Positions 9,099 to 24,828 of a stretch of DNA of 64,000 nucleotides are shown here, one piece after another. This stretch comes from Neolentinus lepideus HHB14362 ss-1 (Eukaryota; Basidiomycota; Agaricomycetes; Gloeophyllales; Gloeophyllaceae). The translations under genes were made by a program, and so were the position numbers. The notes beneath the pieces were generated by a model. That model had not been told where the DNA came from and ran no database searches. It saw nothing but the letters and a program-made list of their open reading frames with translations. Numbering within the stretch: the first letter of the stretch is position 1; every line of letters starts with the position of its first letter. The DNA lies in contig KV425574.1 of NCBI GenBank assembly GCA_001632425.1, positions 103,005 through 167,004 on the forward strand. The letters run 5' to 3'.

Positions 9099-11073
9099 CT
9101 AGGGTACGACGAGTAAGACGCACTTTTTATCTCAATCAAGGGATCCGCAAGGTTGAGCCCCATCGCTCACTGCAAGCGCCAACACAAACGAGCGTCACAA
9201 GGAATATATATGTACACACAAACAGCGAGCAGGAGAAAGAGTACGGATTAAGGGGAGGTGGGCGCTCGAGAAATAGAGGCTACATATGAGCACTGCGCAG
9301 ACAGATAAACGCTTCTCTTGCAGGAAGGCAATCCGGTATCCGCGGCGGGCTGCACCACGTCCTCGCCATCACAAGTACCCTGCCTTCGAAGAACCGTCCA
9401 TTTGCCTGCCGGCACACTCCGGACCTCACCTCCGGGAAGCTCGGATCGTGAACCAAATCTCGGCCACGAGCCTCGCCCTGGCGCTCCGAGACATTGCCGA
9501 ATATGGCTACTTCTGCCGGTTTTCGGCCCTTCCGGGGAATGCAATGTCGCGCGGAAGTAAAAACACGGAAGTAAATATCGACTAGTCGAGACTGTACTAA
9601 CAGTTTTCGTTTGAACGTACCTGACATTCGTGGGGTCGGACCATCTGACTGCCATCGTGGGTGATAGCGCGGAGACTCATCAGGTCACTCCGCGTTTCTA
9701 TCTTCCAAGGCACCTAATGAACAGGAACGTCTAACAAGGCATCATAGTCACCTTGACTATCCCACTACACGCATCATATAAGATCCGTATGTCTACCCAT
9801 TCACCACACTCTGGCAATTTATCGCCTATCACCGCCTCACCATTGACACCGTGATTTTCCGCTCATCAGACGAACGACTCGGCGACCTCGCACAGCTCTG
9901 CACAAAGTTAAACAATCTCCTGTACAGTTCGAGATCACTGAGGATGCTCCTCGGCCCTCCGGAGCTTAGTGCCAACTGTGGCTTACACTGAGTCGCGGTC
10001 TCATGTGGCGCCAAAATTCAGAGTTCACGCCCACACCTGTCATGGGCAGCCGTTATGTTACCACGTCAAGGTTTCAATTTCAAGACTCTTCTGCTGGCCG
10101 GCGGCCCCCTCTTCCCAACTGACTGCGATCATCTGGCACTGCTGTGATTTTCTTTCCTCATGGATCCACAAGCTTCCCCATCATTGCTTTGTGGCGCTGG
10201 GTGTGCACTGCTATTCAAACGTGGGTCGCTGACTTTCTTGCTCAGACGTAACTCCTCCGACCTCGATACTATTACAGGCTTGCGAGGTATCTCCGTATGC
10301 CGGCGTTCCTGGCCCTGGCCGAGCTACAAAGTTATTTCGCTGGTCGCTCCATCAAACGTCAGCTCGAGGACTGAATACAACTCACTGACCTTAATGAGTG
10401 AAATTTGCCATCTATCGCACCAGGACTTACACTCTCCCTGACAGTTCCGCCGGTTTCTGATAACAATGGGAATCGTCTTGGTAAAGAACAAGTCCGAGTC
10501 GCCCAATCCATGTGAGAGAACACGCTTAACCTCTGCACCTCCCCTACACACACCCTGACGGCTCCGCATGGGTATGCCACTGTTCGACTCTCATGATCTT
10601 CACCCTACGTCAATCACACTCAAACTCGTCTTGAAACAGACCGGCAACATGATCCGTGGCGTTATCCGAATCGCTCGGATGGGGAGGAGAAGCTGCTATT
10701 TTAGGAATATTTGGGCTATTAATTGTATGTTCCAGTACTTGTTGCCGTCGGCATATATGCCCGATGGGCATGCGTCTTAGCAGAACAACTGATTGATGTC
10801 TTTGATGTCCTGGCAATCTGCCAGTCGACGGACGTTGTTTATGCATGTCTGTTGTCCGATGGGCGGGCGAGGTTTTTCTGCCGTTGCATAATCCTCTTGT
10901 GTCATATCGGTACGTTTTTCGATCTCGAACTGATGATATTCAGGGATCAAATGAACGAATGATTGTAGTGTCGTCAGTGGCGTAGGAGTGGACTTCAACT
11001 GCTGGTGCCGTGCATTCAGGATGTTTATGTTCCTGCCAATGTCCACAGAATGACACTATCCCTCGCAGGACTA

Positions 11074-11497
11074 TGGTGCGTGACACTTAGTCACCGCTAC
11101 TTTTGTACGAGACATTACCTAAGCTCAAAAATTGTCCAAATAATTATCCGTCTGGTGGAAATGATCTTTTTGACCAGGGGATGAATTCCACCAGACGGAT
11201 TTTTGATAGCGTCGGAACTGGATAAGATATAAATTTTTGGTATCTCAATTTGGCCACATGATGTCATATATACCAAATATAGTAATAATATTATGTAATA
11301 TTGCATACATAGTTGTAGTCGGTGGGCACAAAATTATTGCCGCTATTGCCTACCAGCGTATCCGACACTGTTCCACGCGATAGCGCCTCCGCTATGGTAG
11401 CAAAGGATCTGATAATGATAATATTTTTTATAATATCTCGCTGCCAGACAAAATTGGCCACTGTCACAATGTAGCGGTGACTAAGTGTCACGCACCA
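11074..11497. mobile_element. MITE, 424 bp, perfect 27-bp terminal inverted repeats, TA target
   Basis: The left end begins TGGTGCGTGACACTTAG and continues to CACCGCTAC at 11100; the right end (11471-11497) is its exact reverse complement over 27 bp. TA dinucleotides flank the element at 11072-11073 and 11498-11499, the signature of Tc1/mariner-type insertion. The interior is AT-rich and non-coding. A second inverted repeat, ATCCGTCTGGTGGAA at 11146-11160 with its complement at 11186-11200, makes an internal 55-bp hairpin. The perfect ends suggest a recent insertion. Confidence 0.85.
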
Positions 11498-12082
11498 TAC
11501 TCGAAGATTGCTTGCACATCCGAAAGAATCATTCCGCAGTTTCGCAGGTACAGTTCCCTCCCACCGATACCACTCGAGAGACAAAGCGGGATTACTTTTG
11601 ATACCATTCCTCCTGCAGTTCTATCAGTTCCGTTCTTCTATGATTCACCACACCTGCTGGTTGATCTCGCCTACTTCTCTGGTCCAGGTATGATTTGCGG
11701 GCTCAACGTTAACGTCGCTTTTAATAGCACAAAAAAGTTCTGGGGCTTCTAGCTCTCGCAAACTTCCTTCACTAATACCGCATGTAAGTCACTCTAACAT
11801 GTTTCACCTGCTGCTATGTTTTTCCTGCGCCTGCACCATACCTAAACCGTGCGCACGAGGCTCTGTTCTGACGAGAAACGAGACCTGGCTTCTACTTTTG
11901 ATTATCACTTACCAAGGATACCCGGTGTGTTTAGTGCTACTGACTGGGTAGTCCCGTTCGTCTTGGAGTGCAATGAACTGGTCCGCCGACCGCAGGTTGG
12001 GTGAGTGGGTGGGGAAGTCGGCAGGCTCTCGTAGCAGAGGTACATAGTCCGTTTTGAGGTGAAATATACACCCCGAATGGTA

Positions 12083-12169
12083 TGTCGGAATTTTCCGACC
12101 CGTTATCGAAAAGATGGATTTTAATGCATCTTTCCGCTGGTAATCAAGGGGATACGGAAATTTCCGACA
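12083..12169. mobile_element. 87-bp foldback element with TA flanks
   Basis: TGTCGGAATTTTCCG at the left end pairs with CGGAAATTTCCGACA at the right end with one mismatch. TA dinucleotides flank both ends (12081-12082 and 12170-12171). The size and TA target fit a miniature mariner-like foldback. The ends differ from those of the 424-bp MITE, so it is a separate family. Confidence 0.55.
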
Positions 12170-12730
12170 TACATGATGACCTTCTCTCGACTCCACTGGT
12201 AATATATCATTGAACGGTAATGCTAAATATTATTTTGTACACATCTGCCAGTGTACTCTTCGGTTTCCATGTCTCCTCAGCCAGCAATACATCTATATTA
12301 TCATTCTCGCTCTAATAGGCTAAGTTTCTAATGTCATTAGCGGTGTATTTGCTGAAGAGAACCATATGTTTTGCCTTTTTGAGCCGTGGGAACCCCCACG
12401 GCTTAACCGAGATTTCTGACATGCAGTCTAATGATTTATTTCTGTCCAAATGGCCATACTCTTTCACCGTGAGCAAGAACGGAGCCTCGACATACGAATT
12501 AACTCGTACAGCAATTGTTAGACGGCCTACCTATAACACGCCTACGATGCATATCGAAACACCATCTTGCCTATCTGTTACATCGGATCCTTCTCCCCGA
12601 CGAATCCGGGGACTCGAGGTTCTATGATGCATTCACCGAGTCAAAGGGTCTTATAAGCCGCATTGCGCCGACAAGCCCTTTTTCCACCACCCAGCGCCTG
12701 CTCCAATCCCAGGTAAGACTACAGCACACA

Positions 12731-13625
12731 ATGGCGAACCTCGCGACTCCCGACCTCCTCAACCGCATCAAGACGCTCTACCCGACCTCTTCCTCGCCAC
12801 CCAAGACCGCAAAAGAGTATCTCGAGAACCCGTACTTCTTCGCTGCTACCGTCGTCTTCTCGTCCTACAACTACCCCGAGGCGATCCCGGCCGTCTTTGA
12901 GAGTGCTTTGAACGATATCAAGGCGCTCGGCGCGACTGAGGAGGAACAGCGATTCCTCGTGCGCAAGACTCGCGATGCGCTTCTCAAGTGCGGGATCTTA
13001 ATTGGGTATCCGAAGGTGAGTCTCAGATCCATCTGTGGACGCTATCAGTGCAGGGTGCTAAGACATGGCGCCTCAGGCCATCAATGGGATGGTGGCGTTG
13101 TACGGTGCGACGCCTGAGAATCTAAGAGACAAGGAGATGATTCGGTATGGGTCTCCTCATGGCAACCTTAACAATGATCGCCTTACACTCCAGCCAGTGA
13201 CAAAACCCTGCCGACGGAATACTGGACAGCCTCAGGTCAGAAGTACTTCAACTCGACCTACGGCGAGAGCGCTCAGCAGACACAGAGCCTCCTCGAAGCT
13301 ATCTACCCCGACTTCGGTACGTATTCAACATCACCCCCACCGAACTTTTGAGGACTAGCATTTACCAGGCCACTTCTGCATCACGCACGCCTATGGCTAT
13401 GCCTACTCCTTCTCTGAACTCATCTCCGGCCTTGAGAACTCGTACATCATGCTCGTGTCGAACATCGCCATGGATGTCCCGCGCCAGATCGAATGGCACC
13501 TGAAAGGATCCGTACGAAATGGCGGTAGCCCCGAGCAGGTCAAGGCCGTGCGGGAGATCGCTATCGAAGTGGGCAAGGCGGCCGGTGCGGTGTGGAGGAA
13601 TGAGATCCCGCAGCTGGAGCAGTAA
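12731..13625 (+). CDS. AhpD-like / carboxymuconolactone-decarboxylase-type protein
   Basis: Four exons (12731-13015, 13077-13144, 13198-13316, 13369-13625) join in phase to a protein of about 242 residues. Key stretches are SSYNYPEAIPAVFESAL, RKTRDALLKCGILIGYPK, AINGMVALYGATPE and HFCITHAYGYAYSFSEL. This is the all-helical AhpD-like fold seen in many basidiomycete proteins annotated with carboxymuconolactone decarboxylase. The CxxC pair of true AhpD peroxidoxin partners is not evident; a single Cys precedes GILIGYP. Enzymatic activity is therefore uncertain. The gene converges on the METTL14-like gene, with about 200 bp between stops. Confidence 0.7.
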
Positions 13626-13823
13626 GTCGCGAATGAGAATTGTGAGATAAGAAATAAGAAGAAACCAAACGTGTAACCGTAACATAAATCCGTCCTTGGT
13701 CTGTACTGCGATCGAGTCGAGGTGCACTACGGAATCTCAGTGGATCGAAAGCAAGTTCGAAAGCAAGTACATTGCGAAAGCACAGCATGATACAACAATA
13801 ATCCGACAGAAACAACTCACTGC

Positions 13824-15893
13824 TCATTGATTCCCCTCCCAGCCCATTCCCCACCCCATGTTGCCCATACCTCCCATACCCATACCCATACCCATGTTCA
13901 TCCCACCCATACCTATATCTCCCATGCCCATCCCACCCATTTGACTCATCATCCCCTGTTGACCCATACCGCCCATACCCATCATACCTCCCATTCCATT
14001 CATATCATTCATTCCCATACCCTGCTGCATCCCGTTCACCCCATTCATGCCCATGCCGTCCTGCCAACCTCCACCCATGAAGCCCTCCATACCAATTCCC
14101 TCGAAATTCATGTTCATACCCATCCCCTGCTGGCCCATTCCCATTCCCATGCCCTGCTGCCCGATCATCCCATGCTGTCCCATCATTCCCTGCTGCCCCA
14201 CCATAGCCGGGTTCATGCCCATCCCGTTCCACCCCATGCCGTCCATGCCCATCGGCATCATCCCGCCCATTTGGTTCATCTGGCTCCTATTCCCGAAACC
14301 ACCATTACCACTTACTATGCCTCTGGCGCCCAGTCGCATCGCTGCACCACCAAGAGGTACAGAACCGCTCGTTGGGGTGTTGTTGTTCGCGTTCATCGGC
14401 ATACCGAGCGAGACTCCCCCGCCGACGCCCATATTGTTGTTCGCCGAGCCGCCCCGAACCGGCGACTTCGGTCGGAGCGCGTCGATCTCTTGCGCCGGAC
14501 ACAAGGTCAACAACTCACGAAAGCGGTATCACTACACTCACTCACCCGACGTCATTGGCACGATGTACCTGCCCCCGACACTCACCTCCTTCAGTCGCGC
14601 CTCCCAGGCCTCCCGCTCCCAGAGCTTCGGCGCCCCGTCACCTCTAACATCCATTTTCTCTTCGTCGCCGTCCGAGAGCACCGTCACCCACCCTCTCCGC
14701 AAACTCGAACGCGCGTGACCGAAGACTTCGAGACGCCGCTGCCCAAGGCAGAAGTTCTCGATGAGGGTGTACATTTCTGGCGGCTTGAGCGTGGGATCCG
14801 TAGGATCGCCTTCCCAGATGATGACATCCGTATCTGCGAGAGGTAGGTCAGGGCGACGTTAGGAAGGAATGAAGAGAGTCTATGTACCAACGTTGCAGTG
14901 CACAAACCAGCTGTCCGTCGAGCGACGCACGGTACCGCGTATGCCCATCAGACAATGCTGCTTGGTCCTCGTTAACAATGAGGTCGTCGGCGGATCAGTC
15001 TAATAAAATTAAGCGCCATCCAAAGGAAGATCTCTCGGACATATACTTACACCTGGACCCTTGTTACTCTTATTATTCGTCTTGACCCAGACAATGTCCT
15101 CGCAACGGCGGTACCCCCACTTCGCTAATGTCTCCCGACCACGTTCAAGGCCGTCTCCAGCCCCACTTCCCACCCACAGGAAGACGAAGGACGGATCGGC
15201 GGCGAGAGCAGGGATGGGAAGCTCTTGTAAATGGTCCCAGGTGAAGGAGGATGAGAACGGGGGGTCGATTAGGATAAGATCAAATTTGACGGGATGAGGA
15301 GAGGACAAGGAGGACAGAGATGAGTAAGGTAGGTAGGATGGGGGAAGGGCGTGGTCGTTTACGGAGGCTTTCTTGAGTGTGAGGAGGCGCTGTTGCTTAG
15401 GATACCTGAGTGTATTGGGATTGGCAAAGCATGAAGTCTTTGCGTGAAGAATAAAAGACGAGTCTCACTCCTCAAATCTGCGTTCGGGCTCCGCGCCGAT
15501 AACCCAATTTTGCGGCCACTCACCCCCATCCACGTACCGCTGAGAATAGTCATTTCTGATAGTCTCCTCCTCGGGAACATAGTTCTTATACCGCGCTAGT
15601 CTCGCGCGCTTGGCAGGCGGTAACTCCGCGCGTATCTGCCTCGGTTTCTGCGGCACTAATTCTGGCGAAGACGGAGGCGAAGGTGAGCGCGATGGTGAAC
15701 GGGAGGGGATAAGAGGTAGTCGAATGAGCTCATGTGGCGGCGACGGCAGTGCTTGCAGTTGTCGCCGCCGCGAAAGCTGACTGAGCTTGACGCCCTCAAT
15801 GAGAGAAGCATGAGAAGCGAGGAGGTCGTTGGCGGAAGCAAGACACTCGGTCGTCGTCGTCGTTGTTGTCGTCGTCGTGGACGCGGAAGCCAT
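13824..15893 (-). CDS. METTL14-type MT-A70 family protein with Met/Gly-rich tail
   Basis: The gene begins at 15893 (a poly-Thr stretch follows within ten residues) and runs over several short introns to 13824. The MT-A70 domain is clear: [80 protein letters not shown] and RRGWVTV. The order and the ENFCLG..RLE..G motif match METTL14/Kar4 rather than METTL3. The DPPW-position tetrad is DPPF (coded at 15255-15266). METTL14 proteins bind RNA and activate METTL3 for m6A methylation in the nucleus. The last 220 residues are dominated by MGM/GMG/QQG repeats (13824 to about 14400), a low-complexity tail I have not seen in animal METTL14. Confidence 0.85.
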
Positions 15894-17662
15894 GTCGTTT
15901 ACTTACCGAAGACGCATCCTTGCAAGGAACGATTAATATTCCCACACAGCCACAACGTGCTCCCCTTCCGAATTGGTATAAGCGGGAGATCTCAGAGATC
16001 CATTGTGGCTGAGCATGTCCTAGGTCTCTGCGCTCAGATCCTGTAGTACTCTTTTCTGGCTACACGTACTTTATACTAGCTCCTACGGAACGGCAATGGA
16101 ATATTCTTCTCCAAAAATTTCTCAGCTTGAAGTCGGCACTCGGGAATGGTACCAGGATGCCACGGTTCCAGCATTAACTTCCAGGTCGGATTGACACTAG
16201 CAATCCAGAGGACAGATTTGCAACATCGTTTCGAATAGGAAAATCAACCGGCTTCTATGTCCCCATGAAGGCCAAATACTAAGGGATGGGGCAGCACTGT
16301 TGAAGTTCGTCGGGCTCGGGCACGGTAATGAGAACGCGAGGACGGATGGTTCTAGGAGCCTGTGCCGCGCCTTACATTTTCGAAACAGTAACAGCCGCAG
16401 TTCCTACTGCTTGTTTCGGGACTTGAAGCTTGAAATCTTGAAATGATAACTCCGAAAACTCTCCGAATAACTGGCGTTTATTGGATAGGTCACAGGTGCG
16501 CTGGAGTAAACCAATTCAGAGCTCAGCGGCGCTCCGTTGGAAGCTGTGCGATGCTACAGGATCGGACTGTAAGCTGCGGGATGTCAAATGTCATCCTAGG
16601 AGCTCCTCCTATTTGTGCCTGCTGTTGATATCGTACGGTATGCGAATTTTTAAAGTCACTCCTAGAATAATCTCAGGTCTTAGGTGCTGATGCAGATGCT
16701 CCATGGGCGGTGATTGTGGCTCTCTTGTTCGTTTCGGACCTCTTACCTCTGCGAAGATCGAAGCCGCTCATGTATTAAAGAGGAATTACGGCATATACGC
16801 CACATCATGTCGATTTTCAAACCACTCGAGCTTCAGAGTGCATCTGTCATTCGTAACAAGTCCTTTGTATTATGGCATTCACTCAGAACCCTAGATGCTC
16901 GGTTCAAGGGCAGCTGCTGAATCCATTTTCCGGACTATTATCGACACAAGTATCATGCTGTCACTCGGACTTTAGACACTGCCGTTCACCAGTTAAACGT
17001 TAATCCTAACCGCTTCCGTGCCCGTCAAACATGACGCTATCGACAACTGAATTCAGAAGGTCCTTCATGAGGATCCTCGCGATTCCGGATGACGCCTCTG
17101 ACTCCGGAGCATCCCCCATACGCAGACATGCGCAAATCTGAAATCCTGCCCGATACCAAAAAGTCGACATCCCATTAGTGGCATCACTCCATAGTGGCAT
17201 CGTCTGGTGCCGGACCGCGAACAGATTGTTCAATACGCCCAACCTTACCTTCCCTAAATCTCGGCGTCATTTCCTGTCTGTGGCCTTGAGGATGTGAGGG
17301 CGACGGTGCTTGATGGGACAGCGCAAACAAAAAAAAAAGTCAAAGTTCCCAAAAACATCCAATGGAAACGCCGCAAGGGATTCAAGTCATGACATGGAAA
17401 GACAACATCGGGACGCAGCCATACACCAAAGGTAAGCGTTTTCATCAAACCAATACCACGCTTGGGCAATATTTCGATTATCATGAGGAGAATGAAGATG
17501 ATGGGAGCTATTGAAAATCGCTACAGTGGGAAAAGTGAGTCGATGTACGTGAAGGCATCATGATCTCGTAATGCATGCACCAAGCTGAACCAACACAGAT
17601 GAAAGACGACCACAAAGACGATGACAAGGAAACCAGAGAAATACAGAAGAATAGACCGCCTC
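15894..17662. other. Intergenic region, no supported gene
   Basis: Short frames on both strands lack consistent coding character. A 10-bp poly-A run is at about 17328. The left part must hold the METTL14-like promoter; the right part is the 3' flank of the UBE2G1-type gene. Confidence 0.4.
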
Positions 17663-18589
17663 TTAGTCGAAAGCCGCCTCCGCACTCTGTCGCACGAGAC
17701 GTCTGACCTTCTTCTTGTAAGCTGCGATAGACAGGTCATGATTAGGGTTGTGTGTTACTTGAATCGGGAATGGGCAGACGCACCTGCAAAGTCCTCGCGA
17801 ACTTCCTTCGCTGCGTCCACATTTGCCGGACTATCCAAGTTGGGCTTGTCGGACGAAAGCAGTGAGATCACGCTTAGCAACTACGCAAAAAGTCAGTATG
17901 TACGTTAACCTTGATCGACAGGGTTACAGACAATCGATTCCACTGTGTGCACTGGTAGCCAGCGCTCTCCAGAGTCCTCGTAACCGTATTGGTCCTCACC
18001 AGGCGGGTGCTGGGAAAGGGTCAACGATCTGGGAAATTCGAGCATTACCATGCATCTACATACCAGGATCGAGATGCACACATTCCCGTCAGCGTAGACT
18101 GAATTTTTAATTAACAAATGAGGACACATATTGTAACCATGTTCGGCTCACTGTTGGGATGCCACATCGGAGTAATGAACTTCATCTTCGGGGGCTGGAT
18201 TGGGAAATCGGGAGGGAAAGAGAGCCGCGCCTTGAAGAAACCCCCTTCACTGTGCACCCGAGTATTAGAAATCCGGTTATCGTGGTACCATTGATGAACT
18301 TACTAGAGCGTATCTGGTGGCCTGCACATTCTCCGATAAGTGGCGCTTCAAAGCAGACGAACAAGCGTTACTGACCCGATGATCATGACTTCCCACTCGT
18401 AGAGATTGTTCTCATCAACAAGCCCTTAGTTGAGGTAATCTGTCAGGAATCGATTGAAGATAGTCACTGCACGGTAGTGGAATACCGACCTGCGGAGAAG
18501 CCCTCCACAGGGTGCTTCATGAGTTCTGTAAGCTGCCGCCGAAGAAGCAGCGTGTTCGACGGCGTGTTCGTTGAGTTCGAGGGCGGCAT
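17663..18589 (-). CDS. Ubiquitin-conjugating enzyme E2, UBE2G1 type
   Basis: Starting at 18589 (MPPSNSTNTPSNTLLLRRQ), exons join to about 170 residues: LTELMKHPVEGFSAGLVDE, NLYEWEVMIIGPPDTLYEGG, PPKMKFITPMWHPN, YADGNVCISILHPPGED, ERWLPVHTVESILLSVISLL and DSPANVDAAKEVRED. The active-site Cys is in GNVCISIL, preceded by the HPN motif. The long acidic loop after the active site (HPPGEDQYGYE) marks the UBE2G class; SPANVDAAKE and the C-terminal RLVRQSAEAAF match UBE2G1 rather than Ubc7. The exon coding PPDTLY is only 18 nt (18304-18321). E2s of this class charge Lys48-type chains. RPC2 starts divergently 217 bp away. Confidence 0.85.
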
Positions 18590-18805
18590 TGATGCGCAAG
18601 ATATCCGATGGTAGACGATGTGCACAACAAACCCAAATGAGGGGCCTTGAGTCGCAAGTACGGGAGCTGATCGTGTCGCTCGGCGCTTTCCTTCCCTCTT
18701 TATATATACTCTTTATCACGTGACTGACAAAAGTTATGGTCGGGGAAGGCTATATGCGCGTTCTACGTACTCGTCGACGACTGTGACGACGGCTACACCA
18801 AAAAA

Positions 18806-23033
<4,228 letters not shown>

Positions 23034-23695
23034 GGTGTGTTTCAGGGACATATGGACCATCACGCTGTATTTTTATTGCCATATGGCTCTTGCCACTTCC
23101 CCTGTATCGCTTTCTTATTCTGCATCATTTAAATAATGTATTTCTCGTGTACCTCTAACGCTTATTTGCAATGGTGGAATGACTGTTTACACAGGGAAAC
23201 CTTTGTCGGCATGACATTCGCTTTCTAAGATTTGATTATTGACGCACCTCCGGTCAGAAACGCGCGCGTACATGATTGGTAGATAGTTGCTGTTGCAATC
23301 ATATGCATGGTAAGGAAAGGACGTCGAGCCGAAGTGTATCCGAAATAACCTCGATGATTGCACCCCGTCGCTGTCTTGAAGGTCGTTCCGAGACCCGACA
23401 GGTTACAAAGCATGGGATGAATGTTCTGCGGTAATTCTCTTGCTCCGCTGAGTTCGGCGGGATAATTTAATTGACCATCTATCTACTGGATGTTCTATAC
23501 GTGATGTGGGTCAAATCGTATTGAGTCTGTATAAGCGCTTCTGCATCGGGGACTGGAATATTCCCCGTGACCGGGGAAGGTTACCCACAAACTCGGCTCC
23601 GGGCTTTCACTGCTCTTTCGTACACGCGACGTGCTTCTTACACTGGCAACTGCTCAGCTGTGTTCTAATCGCTGCCATCACTATTGCAACTCATC

Positions 23696-24610
23696 ATGTC
23701 TGCTCGAGGATCAGGAAGCGCCACGGCACTAAGACGGCTAATGACAGAGTACAAGCAATTGACTTCTCAGGGTACGCGTGCTCGGTCGGGATAGTGCACC
23801 TGTTATGTGCTAACGGTTCCAAACGCAGGTTCGCCGGATGGCATGTTTACTGCGGGTCGGTGAATCGGACGCGTTAGTACCTATGGACACGGGGTTCACC
23901 CTTCGCTTCACTCGCCTTAGGCCCGGTGTCAGAGTCAGATTTCTTCACCTGGGAGGCCCTCATTGTCGGTCCAAAGGACACGCCATTTGTGAGCGCCACA
24001 CAGTCCCCTTGGAACGAGAACCGCGAATGCTGAGACTCGTCGAAGGAGGGGGGTGTCTTTGTCGCAAAGTTAACTTTTGTACGTACTCTGGCGTGCTCGG
24101 GTTCAGGACGAGCGCCGACGGTACCGGATATGACAGCCCTCCGACTATCCCTTGTCGCCATTCAAGATGAAGTTTGACCCACCCCTGCTCCACCCCAACA
24201 GTAAGCATCAAATCTCGCTTTACGACATGATGCCGCTCAAATTTTGCAGTCTATCCCGACGGCACGGTGTGCATCTCCATTCTGCACACCCCCGGCGACG
24301 ACCCGACGCAGTACGAGTCTGCTTCCGAGCGCTGGAGCCCCGTGCAGAGCGTCGAGAAGGTCATTCTGAGCGTCATATCCATGCTAGCCGGTATGATCGC
24401 GATCCCTCCTGTGCGTCTAGAGGCTGACTGACCGCCGTCCGCACAGAGCCGAACTTGGAAAGTGGTGCCAACATCGACTGCTGCAAGCTCTATCGAGACA
24501 ATCGGGCGGTGAGCAGACACTTCACGTTCTATTCCACTTTATCAATGCTTGATCATCAGGAGTATGAACGGATGGTGAGGGAGAGCATCAAGGAACAACT
24601 TGGTTTGTAG
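23696..24610 (+). CDS. ubc7: Ubiquitin-conjugating enzyme E2, UBE2G2/Ubc7 type
   Basis: Starting at 23696 ([19 protein letters not shown]), eight or so small exons join to about 170 residues: [91 protein letters not shown] and a final KEQLGL. The active-site Cys is in GTVCISIL with HPN before it; the long acidic insertion ([15 protein letters not shown]) and ESGAN are signatures of Ubc7, the ER-associated-degradation E2 recruited to the ER membrane by Cue1-type partners. Exon boundaries are all GT-AG and keep phase. It lies 660 bp downstream of RPC2 on the same strand. Confidence 0.9.
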
Positions 24611-24828
24611 CCACTATTATAGCAGATTTATCGTAGCGTGTGTACTACTAGCGTGGTGTCCATGCATTCAATCGTCCCTGCCGTCGTGTATGGTATGTCC
24701 AAAACCCAGACCTCCATACCCACCACAACGCCACCGCGGTATTACAACATTGTTAAGCTATTTACGATGCTATGTAGAGATGAATCTTCGATTCCAATTA
24801 ATATAACGAATCCAGATCCTGCGACCCC

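Larger units (their letters stand above)
9099..12730. other. Gene-poor stretch with two small inverted-repeat elements
   Basis: The GC-rich interval 9250-9655 keeps several frames open on both strands, none with recognisable content. Frames at 10568-10962 encode hydrophobic sequence (ACLLSDGRARFFCRCIILL) that could be a decayed membrane-protein fragment, but no exon chain can be built. The 424-bp MITE and the 87-bp foldback are listed separately. A perfect 9-bp hairpin (AGCCGTGGG/CCCACGGCT) lies at 12382-12403. Confidence 0.35.

Noticed and set aside
9248..9655. Possible gene in a GC-rich island with several open frames on both strands
   Set aside because: No frame shows recognisable protein character or splicing logic; openness follows from base composition.
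13827..14846. 339-codon His/Thr-rich ORF on the plus strand
   Set aside because: It is the antisense shadow of the Met/Gly-rich tail of the METTL14-type gene; codons for Met/Gly read as His/Pro on the other strand.
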